Below, in pieces: positions 17,078 to 23,757 of a DNA stretch of 64,000 nucleotides. The position numbers and the translations under genes are program-made. Numbering within the stretch: the stretch's first letter is position 1; every line of letters starts with the position of its first letter. Origin of the DNA: Tritrichomonas musculus (lineage: Eukaryota; Parabasalia; Tritrichomonadida; Tritrichomonadidae); the NCBI GenBank assembly GCA_039105265.1, contig JAPFFF010000011.1, positions 62,001 through 126,000 on the forward strand, given 5' to 3'. The notes beneath the pieces were generated by a model. That model was not told the DNA's origin and ran no database searches. It was given only the letters and a program-made list of their open reading frames with translations.

Positions 17078-17121
17078 AGTAGTGATGAGTGTTCCGAATC
17101 GGGACCAGATAGAATTCCCTC
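17078..17121 (+). repeat. Left 44-bp terminal inverted repeat
   Basis: It is identical, when reverse-complemented, to 22646-22689. It starts AGTAGTGATGAGTGTTCCG and ends GAATTCCCTC. Beyond 44 bp the similarity stops abruptly on the inner side. Confidence 0.97.
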
Positions 17122-17269
17122 ATAAGCGGGCATATACCCCACAAATCTACACGCTAGGAATCTACCAAATATAAATTTATCCATTAAATTATTTATAATT
17201 ATGATATTTGGATAAGCCAATTTGGGAGTCCATACGCAATATCCCAGATGGCTCGTCTTCCAACTCGAG

Positions 17270-17800
17270 CAAAGCTTAGAAGAATACCTTCTGCATATGG
17301 AGCCATATATGGAGACATATATGGAGACACAAATGGAGCTACTTGGAAAGCTATTTTGGGAATCTGCATATTAGTCCATATATGGAGCTATTTGGGAAAC
17401 TATTATGGGAACAGCAAAATTGCTGTCCCGAGGATTTACATAAACGGTACACTAAATATTGGGTGTACGGGAATTCCCGCAGACCGCTTAGGAGAGCTAT
17501 ATATGGAGCCACTTGGGAATCTGCATATGGAGCTATATATGGAGCTACTTGGGAATCTGTATATTAGTCCATATATGGAGCCACATATGGAGCTACTTGG
17601 AAAGATATTTTGGGAATCTACATATGGAGCTACTTGGGAATCTGTATATTAGTCCATATGTGGAGGCACATATGGAGACACAAATGGAGACACTTGGGAA
17701 GCCATTTGGGAAAGCTATTTTGGGAATCTGCATATGGAGCTATATATGGAGACACTTGGGAAGCCATATATGGAGACACTTGGGAATCTGCAGGAGAATC
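17270..17800. repeat. Left subterminal array of degenerate ATATGGAGCTACTTGGGAATCT repeats
   Basis: Words such as ATATGGAGCTA, ATATGGAGACA, CACTTGGGAA and TTGGGAATCTGCATA recur many times in irregular order. Open frames on the plus strand through this block (encoding YGAIYGATWES-type words) are repeat products and not genes. The reverse complement of the same words occurs at 21940-22090, so the arrays are inverted with respect to the element's centre. The remaining 17122-17269 stretch holds no gene I can see. Confidence 0.93.
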
Positions 17801-17899
17801 CACTTAGAAAATCCCAAAATAAGAATTATAAAATATTTTATTTTTGGGTATTATTAGGTATGTTTCTAATTACGAATCTACTTTTTTCTCGACTTATAA

Positions 17900-20368
17900 A
17901 TGGAAAGCAACGACGCTCTCTTTAAGGAGATTTCCTTAAACAAGACACGAACAGATGCCACATTTGCTATTAAAGAAATCGGTGGTGGTAAAATAAAGCA
18001 CGAAACACTACTATACAACCTTAACCGAGTTATAAACCAAAGCGATATATCGTTTATAGATTACACGGATGGTGGGACACAAACGAATAATCCACTGGAG
18101 CCACTAAACGAGTTATTTAGCGACAATATCGTTGTATATTACCCAATTGACGACGCATTAATTAAGAACATCGAGAAACTAAAGATTAGGAACCCCGATG
18201 ATACCAAAGATGCAGACGCAGATGACCAAACAATAGATAATAGTGCGTTAAATAAAATCGCTAAGGATTTGCTTGGTAGCACCGCTGCTACAATAAAGAG
18301 GGTTCTAAACCAGCTGGATATCGATATACGCAAACCAGATATTAAACCAATTGGAATTAAGAGTGCAGATGGATTTGCTTTCAGACTATCTTCGTTCGTG
18401 CAACTCCTTAAGGTTAATCTATCTAATGTCTCTATCGATAGCATCTTTAATTTACTAGGAGACTCCACCAAAATCGAATTTCTGCATGAAAACCGTGTGT
18501 ATATACACGATATCGACTTTACTCGGGATTACAAAGGTGTATTTAACAAAAGGGATGTTATTAGGCATCTGGTTGGCGAACACAACTTTATAAAGCAAGG
18601 GGATACAAATCCAGATGACAACAAAGATGACAACCCAGTTTTTATAAATAATTCCCAACTCGTATCCAATAATTGTCTAACGTTTATAAGCTCCTCTACA
18701 ATTGGAACCATTAGATACAAATTCTATAACAAGTTTGTGCAATCGATTGAATCCCCGAGTGTCCGCAATAAAATTGGTTCCCATATTAACGATTGGATTA
18801 ACAACCCAGAACCGATATTACGCAAGGCAATCGAGAACTCGTTGGAAACCAGCATTTTAAGATTGGAGTTTACGATGTATCTCTATAAGAACACAACTGG
18901 AACCCTAGATAGAGATGTGGTTTACGCAAATATGGAGTACCTCGAGAATTTAATGCCACCGAATCTAATTTATTTTAATTCTATCGAGAACCAATTTAAT
19001 TTGCTCTGCAAAAATATATTATACAATGTTTGTATTATGGATTTAGAATTGGACCTAGCGTTTGTGGCGTTATACCAGAAGAAGTTGACGGGTAAAGTTA
19101 ATGGGTTCTATATCGAAAAAATAAATGCAACCAAATTATCGAATGCACTCCGGTGGCACTGCTCGAATAAGCCCATTACTGTAATATTAATGCCAATCGA
19201 TTCACATAACGACGAAGTAAATATACAACAGGATAGCTATCTACGAATAAACACCGCAAGCGAACCTCTATATACATATATCCATAAGGGCTGCGAGAAA
19301 TTAAAAGCTGTGCAAACAAAGGATAACATTAATAAACCTGCCGATGTTGGATTAACCCCAAATAATGTATTTAATTTTGTATTCCCAATATCCACAGCAT
19401 CGTTATTAAAATCGAGTACTCGAGAGAAAATAATGTTTAAAATACTGGAATTGGATTTACTAAATTATCCAAACGAGACACTAACTATTCGATCCATTAA
19501 CCGAGATATTAAGGAGGAAACCGAGGAGAATGCTTTTAAGGAACACTACGAACAGCAGATTAACAATATAAAGTCTAAGAACGAGGTTATAGAAGCCCAA
19601 ATCGAGGAGTGCTCCCATAAGGAGATGGTTCGAGATATGCTTTATAAGGTCCTTTCCAACATTAGAGCATACACGAACAGGTTCTTGGATTTAAAGGATG
19701 GGACCGAAATAAATGTGTATGGGTTTAAAGAAACTAGAACCCGATATGGCAAGACATATTTGCTAGCATGTTCGTTAAATGTAATGCACGATGTCGATGG
19801 AAATTTAATAGAATACATGGTACCCCAAACCATATTACAATTATATTGGTGTCCTTCGAATATTGCGCATTACATAGACAAAATAATAACCAATAAGGGA
19901 TTTAAGCAACTGGATATTAAACGAATAACAGCATATGGGAGCTTAACTGGAATCCCAATAATGCAATTAATTAAGGAGGGCTCGTTTACAAACGCATCTG
20001 AAAATTTATGTGCCAAGATGGTTGTAAAGGAATGCAAAAATAACGAAACAGAAGATATTACTGGATATCGCGACTATATTATGCAAGAGATGGATGCAAA
20101 TATAAAGCAATGCAAGAAGATAGACGAGGATGTTAAATTAGGAGATATAATTAAGGTAACTGGGTACAAACTCCTTAAGAGCTCGCTATTAATACGCTGT
20201 TCTATTAATGGTGGAGACCCCAAGGATTATATAGCCACATATTGGCTTAAGGAGATAATCCTGGACAAACTTAAATCTACCAAAATAACCAATTGTATAG
20301 AAGCTGTTGTTGGACCCAATAAGACCACTCCGCAAAAACAGAAATGCTATATTTATGTGGTTAGCTAA
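17900..20368 (+). CDS. 822-aa protein, candidate replication/ssDNA-binding protein of the 5.6-kb element
   Basis: I cannot assign a family. The start reads TATAAATG at 17900. Residues 1-70 are polar with a GGTQTN motif at 58-63. A central part (about 190-400) contains IHDIDFTRDYKG, TIRYKFYNKFVQSIES and ILRLEFTMYL. Such a Y-x-K followed later by an R-x-E strand is seen in rolling-circle initiators, but no HUH motif is visible here. Towards the C-terminus two similar blocks, INVYGFKETRTRYGKTYLL and DIIKVTGYKLLKSSLLIR, look like OB-fold strands of single-strand-DNA-binding domains. As the only large gene of the element it is the best candidate for its replication protein. Base and codon use differ from the host genes, with more GGA, CGA and ACC codons. 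Confidence 0.85.
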   Translation: MESNDALFKEISLNKTRTDATFAIKEIGGGKIKHETLLYNLNRVINQSDISFIDYTDGGTQTNNPLEPLNELFSDNIVVYYPIDDALIKNIEKLKIRNPDDTKDADADDQTIDNSALNKIAKDLLGSTAATIKRVLNQLDIDIRKPDIKPIGIKSADGFAFRLSSFVQLLKVNLSNVSIDSIFNLLGDSTKIEFLHENRVYIHDIDFTRDYKGVFNKRDVIRHLVGEHNFIKQGDTNPDDNKDDNPVFINNSQLVSNNCLTFISSSTIGTIRYKFYNKFVQSIESPSVRNKIGSHINDWINNPEPILRKAIENSLETSILRLEFTMYLYKNTTGTLDRDVVYANMEYLENLMPPNLIYFNSIENQFNLLCKNILYNVCIMDLELDLAFVALYQKKLTGKVNGFYIEKINATKLSNALRWHCSNKPITVILMPIDSHNDEVNIQQDSYLRINTASEPLYTYIHKGCEKLKAVQTKDNINKPADVGLTPNNVFNFVFPISTASLLKSSTREKIMFKILELDLLNYPNETLTIRSINRDIKEETEENAFKEHYEQQINNIKSKNEVIEAQIEECSHKEMVRDMLYKVLSNIRAYTNRFLDLKDGTEINVYGFKETRTRYGKTYLLACSLNVMHDVDGNLIEYMVPQTILQLYWCPSNIAHYIDKIITNKGFKQLDIKRITAYGSLTGIPIMQLIKEGSFTNASENLCAKMVVKECKNNETEDITGYRDYIMQEMDANIKQCKKIDEDVKLGDIIKVTGYKLLKSSLLIRCSINGGDPKDYIATYWLKEIILDKLKSTKITNCIEAVVGPNKTTPQKQKCYIYVVS

Positions 20369-20381
20369 AAATAATTTATTG

Positions 20382-20642
20382 TTATTCTCCATCCAGGACT
20401 GTGGATACGGACATGAAATATAGGATGTCGTCGTTGTCTCGTCTGTCGAAGAATAAGGTGCGATACTTCTTAATAAACAAGCCAGGGAATGTAAAACTAT
20501 ATTTTCCTTTAATAGTAGAATATTTATATACTGGCCCATATGGAGCTTTAATTAGAACATAGTTGTTGTAATCCTGGATGGTGCATCCATTAAAAGTAAA
20601 TGTTTCTGCTGGTGTCGCATTGCCATTATCTTTGGAAAACAT
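20382..20642 (-). CDS. Small beta-rich protein of unknown function (86 aa)
   Basis: It runs convergently to the 822-aa gene with a 13-bp gap. The start reads ATAAATG at 20642. The sequence has short strands rich in Tyr, Phe and Ile (FTFNGCTIQDYNNYVLIKA, KYSFTFPGLFI) with Gly/Asp turns, and no helix of note. I do not recognise it. Confidence 0.6.
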   Translation of the reverse strand: MFSKDNGNATPAETFTFNGCTIQDYNNYVLIKAPYGPVYKYSTIKGKYSFTFPGLFIKKYRTLFFDRRDNDDILYFMSVSTVLDGE

Positions 20643-20805
20643 TTATGTGGAGATAAAAAATAATATTTAGGTATGTTCGAAAATATATATTTTTATTTTT
20701 AAACACATGTATTTGTATATAAACATATTGCTACTAGCTATTTCTAGAGCCATTACGTTACCATAATATTATTACTATATAATACATTTTTTTTGCAATT
20801 AAAGG

Positions 20806-21105
20806 ATGGATTTCGAAACATATATTGCTAAACACGATAGATTCGATAGAAGTGGAGTCCGGGATTATATTAAAGATGTAATCCAAAAGGATAACCATAT
20901 ATTGTTCTATAACAAGGACTTTAAAGAATGGATGGTCCAGGATCGACATACTGGATGTCGTAAATATTTGGTAATTATTTTACCGTTCGAAGATAGCGTG
21001 CAAAGTATTGGATTCCTATTGGGTATCTTCCCACACCCAACACTATTATTAAAAACATTGTACGATATAGAGGATACCGAACTTAATAAAGCGTGGGATA
21101 GATAA
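20806..21105 (+). CDS. Small protein of unknown function (99 aa)
   Basis: It starts at the ATG at 20806 after a T-rich leader. A charged helical N-terminus (DRSGVRDYIKDVIQKD) is followed by a strand-rich middle (HILFYNKDFKEWMVQD) and a hydrophobic segment (IGFLLGIFPHPTLLLKTLYDI). It is the first of three closely spaced plus-strand genes. No family is recognised. Confidence 0.6.
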   Translation: MDFETYIAKHDRFDRSGVRDYIKDVIQKDNHILFYNKDFKEWMVQDRHTGCRKYLVIILPFEDSVQSIGFLLGIFPHPTLLLKTLYDIEDTELNKAWDR

Positions 21106-21145
21106 TAGGTTTAAGCACATCGTGGATTGGAACCATTATCTAAAT

Positions 21146-21397
21146 ATGGTACACATGGATGTCTGCAGTAAGCAAATAACCGAGATTTTACAGCATAGGG
21201 ATTTATGCGCAAGATTGCAACAGAACATAATCGATAACACATTAGCTCTACAGCAATCGGTACTGGATTACATCGAGAAGAATAAAACCAAAGATTGCGA
21301 CGAGGATAGTATCGAGCTAGATTCCATAAGAGCAAGACTGTACGAAATCGTAAAAAATATTTGCTCGTTAACGCACTATATTATCGTCACCGACTAA
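21146..21397 (+). CDS. Small helical protein of unknown function (83 aa)
   Basis: I chose the ATG at 21146; the frame is open further upstream but only from a GTG at 21122. The protein is predicted all-helical (ITEILQHRDLCARLQQNII and DSIRARLYEIVKNICSL), with an acidic link in between. It follows the 99-aa gene by 40 bp and precedes the 151-aa gene by 51 bp. It resembles in size and character the small helical proteins of the Maverick at 14480 and 15382, without clear sequence identity. Confidence 0.55.
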   Translation: MVHMDVCSKQITEILQHRDLCARLQQNIIDNTLALQQSVLDYIEKNKTKDCDEDSIELDSIRARLYEIVKNICSLTHYIIVTD

Positions 21398-21448
21398 TAA
21401 ATTTATTTTTATATTAGCATTATATAATATCTTTTTATTACAGAATAA

Positions 21449-21904
21449 ATGGATACCAAATATACAGACTCGAAGAGGTTGGATACCGAGCCATCTACGG
21501 ATAACACAGAGGAGGAAGATATGGATTTACCACAAATGGATGTACGACCAAAGGAATCCAACAATACTCCCAACAATACTAAAGAATATAAAAATAATTG
21601 GAGTGCCAAAAGGAGAGAGCATTGGAATGCATATATGCGAAACTATAATGCCAAAAAGAAGCAGCAGCATATAGAACAACTAGGCAAGATTACAATCGAA
21701 TACCACAATTCGATTAAATCTTACGATAAAACCGATGTAATCCAGGTACTATACGACGCTATTAATATATACGGCACGATTTTAGATATCTATATAGACC
21801 AGTTACCGAGAGATGCAGTAGATAAGATTCGCGCAACTTACAGTAAAAACAATATTGTGGAATCCATAAATATATTGCAAAAATATATTAAGTATTTACA
21901 GTAA
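21449..21904 (+). CDS. Basic DNA-binding-like protein with helical C-terminal domain (151 aa)
   Basis: The start reads ATAAATG at 21449. Residues 1-45 are acidic and disordered. Residues 46-72 are strongly basic and aromatic (KRREHWNAYMRNYNAKKK), similar in style to the basic segment of the Maverick AT-hook protein at 5412. Residues 75-151 form a helical domain (IQVLYDAINIYGTILDIYI). A DNA-binding or regulatory role is plausible but inferred. The last 9 bp overlap the 3' end of the convergent gene. Confidence 0.65.
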   Translation: MDTKYTDSKRLDTEPSTDNTEEEDMDLPQMDVRPKESNNTPNNTKEYKNNWSAKRREHWNAYMRNYNAKKKQQHIEQLGKITIEYHNSIKSYDKTDVIQVLYDAINIYGTILDIYIDQLPRDAVDKIRATYSKNNIVESINILQKYIKYLQ

Positions 21905-22375
21905 AAATAAGATCCCTAGTACAATTATTTTTGGCTTTCCAAGTGTCTCCATATATAGCTCCATATGCAGATTCCCAAAATAACTCCATATATGGCTCCA
22001 TATATGGACTAATATGTAGATTCCCAAAATATCTTTCCAAGTAGCTCCATATGTGGCTCCATATGCAGATTCCCAAGTGGCTCCATATGAGAATTCAAGT
22101 ATTTTCAATAGCGTCTTAATCCTGCCCAAATCGAGTTCCTTGCGATCATAGCTATCACCATCTATGATTTTGGCTCGAAGGGATTCCAAATCAGTTTCAA
22201 AATTTGATATTGTATCGATGAGATCATCCATGAAATCATCGTCGTTGTGGTAGTCGAATGCAAGGGATTTCTTTTGTGGGTATTTCTTGAGAATGACTCG
22301 TTCGAGGTAATCGAGTTTGACACTATTAGCTTCGACATTGGAGAGTTGTGGCATGGCAACTGTTGTTGAATTCAT
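21896..22375 (-). CDS. Small acidic helical protein whose 3' end is encoded by subterminal repeats
   Basis: The start is the ATG at 22375. The first 95 residues look like a normal gene: an acidic helical protein (DDDFMDDLIDTISNFETDLE) ending in LGRIKTLLKILEF. From about 22090 on the open frame runs through the degenerate repeat block and encodes YGATWES-type words to a stop at 21896. The original stop was probably lost when the repeat array invaded or expanded into the 3' end, so the mature tail is likely non-functional. The family is unknown. Confidence 0.55.
   Translation of the reverse strand: MNSTTVAMPQLSNVEANSVKLDYLERVILKKYPQKKSLAFDYHNDDDFMDDLIDTISNFETDLESLRAKIIDGDSYDRKELDLGRIKTLLKILEFSYGATWESAYGATYGATWKDILGIYILVHIWSHIWSYFGNLHMELYMETLGKPKIIVLGILFLL
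21940..22090. repeat. Right subterminal repeat block (inverted copy of 17270-17800 words)
   Basis: Words such as AGCTCCATATATGG, CAGATTCCCAAAATA and CCAAGTAGCTCCATATG are reverse complements of the left array. The block is shorter than the left one. Confidence 0.93.
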
Positions 22376-22645
22376 TTCTAACTGGATAAAAAATTGAATT
22401 GATTCAAGATTCGCGTTATTTTGGGAATTCTATATGGGTTGCTCCATTAGCTTGTTCCATTAGCTTGTTCCATTAGCTTGTTCCAAATATGGGCTATTTA
22501 TGGCGTTTTTGGGTATAATTCATTATGGGTTCAAAATATGGTCCCATATGTGGGTCCCAACTATGAGTCCAAAATATGGGTTATGTGTGTATGTTATTTT
22601 TGAAATTTGTATGGGGCCAAAAAGTGTGCTATTTAGGGCGTTTTT
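22376..22645. repeat. Right subterminal region with 15-bp and ATATGGG-type repeats
   Basis: Three tandem copies of CCATTAGCTTGTTCC lie at about 22444-22487. They are followed by degenerate words such as AAATATGGG, GTCCCATATGTGGGTCCC and GGGCGTTTTTG. No gene is supported. Confidence 0.8.
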
Positions 22646-22689
22646 GAGGGAATTCTATCTGGTCCCGATTCGGAACACTCATCACTACT
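22646..22689 (-). repeat. Right 44-bp terminal inverted repeat
   Basis: It is a perfect reverse complement of 17078-17121 and ends CATCACTACT at 22689. Confidence 0.97.
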
Positions 22690-22695
22690 AGGCTG
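22690..22695. repeat. Target-site duplication, right copy (AGGCTG)
   Basis: It is identical to 17072-17077 and sits directly outside the right terminal repeat. Confidence 0.9.
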
Positions 22696-23757
22696 GGTGT
22701 TTCGTTTTCCTCCAAACATATTGCAGGCTCATACTACTTATCTAGCCCATTATATAAATAGTATTAGCTATTACCTCAGCCATCCCGCATAGATTAGGCT
22801 AATATTAAGCTTGTTTCTAAAACTGAAGAAAATAAATTGATAAGTTCTTATTAACTCAAAGCAAACTACTACATTAACAATCAATCGAATGATTATCACA
22901 GCTTGTAAATTAAATGTCTTTCAACTATTGGTGCACGATAATATAATTAGCGATGCTATATAGTTTGAATTCAGCATTCAAACGGAGAGAACTGGCGCAG
23001 GATATTGCTATGTGTGGCTTAAATGGTCGCTCCTGCAATGTTTAAATACAAGTTAATTGGTAATCAATATACAATGGAGATAACAATACAATATCATTGA
23101 AGCAGATTGAGATTTTGTACGACATTCCCTAACTCAATTGTTCATCACTCGTGATACTTATTTCAAACTATCTCTCGATGGAGTTGAATTACTATAATAA
23201 TTCAACTCCATCATCGAGGAAGCTTAGTAAATGATTAAATAAACCTCAAAAAATCAATGCTTAGAAACACCTACTAAAGTACTCGTTCAAATGATTCATT
23301 TTCTCATGTAAAGCAAAATTCTTTTCCAAAGATTTTTTACATCAATGATTATTTCGAAGGAAGAGCTTCTTGAATCTCTCTTACATATCTGCTCTTAGAG
23401 AAACAATCAAAAGATTTTTCTATCCTTTTACCTAGATCATCAAATTTGATTGGATTAGTGAATCAAGAAAACTCATATCAGCCTTATATAGATGAAACTC
23501 TTTCCATCTTTTAAGTATTTGCGGAAAGAAATTTCACCAATTTTTCATTGATTTCATCATCCAATGAAAGTATACAAATTGAAAAATCTTTTTCAAATAT
23601 TAATTTGTTATTCAAATCGACATTTATTAACGAAATAATGCTTTATTTTAAATCTTTTCATTGAACTTTTTGGGAAATTTGACCTATTATGAAAAAGTTC
23701 ATGAAAAAATTTTAATTAAAGACTTCGTTTTTTGATTGAAGAAATTCTTAATATTAA
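22696..23757. other. AT-rich intergenic region, 1.06 kb, with one strong hairpin
   Basis: No gene with more than a short open frame is seen. The one clear structure is the hairpin at 23173-23219. The region marks the passage from mobile elements to host genes. Confidence 0.6.
23173..23219. repeat. Hairpin with 17-bp stem
   Basis: The arm TCGATGGAGTTGAATTA (23175-23191) pairs with TAATTCAACTCCATCA (23198 onward) across a 6-base loop. A 3-base insertion interrupts the base of the right arm before TCGA. It lies about 540 bp upstream of the MED13-like gene. It could be a small element remnant or an RNA structure. Confidence 0.8.

Larger units (their letters stand above)
17078..22689. mobile_element. 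5,612-bp element with Maverick-type ends but no Maverick core genes
   Basis: The boundaries are exact. A 44-bp inverted repeat (17078-17121 and 22646-22689) is perfect at both ends, begins 5'-AGTAGTGATGAG, and is flanked by identical 6-bp duplications AGGCTG. Terminal 5'-AG and 6-bp duplications are hallmarks of Maverick/Polinton integration. Inside there are a large 822-codon gene, five small genes, and inverted arrays of a degenerate ATATGGAGCTACTTGGGAATC repeat near both ends. There is no polymerase, integrase, ATPase, protease or capsid gene, so it cannot be autonomous in the usual Maverick way. The perfect repeats and intact main reading frame suggest recent mobility. A satellite relation to Mavericks is inferred. 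Confidence 0.88.

Noticed and set aside
17248-17925. Several plus-strand frames of 60-134 codons (YGAIYGATWES words)
   Set aside because: They are repeat-encoded and overlap one another in different frames.
17900-20368. Rolling-circle HUH endonuclease assignment for the 822-aa protein
   Set aside because: I found no His-x-His motif with a suitable catalytic Tyr; only weaker strand-pattern similarity remains.
22500-22691. 63-codon frame ending in the right terminal repeat
   Set aside because: Its end is simply the terminal inverted repeat, shared with the opposite-strand frame at 16962-17144.
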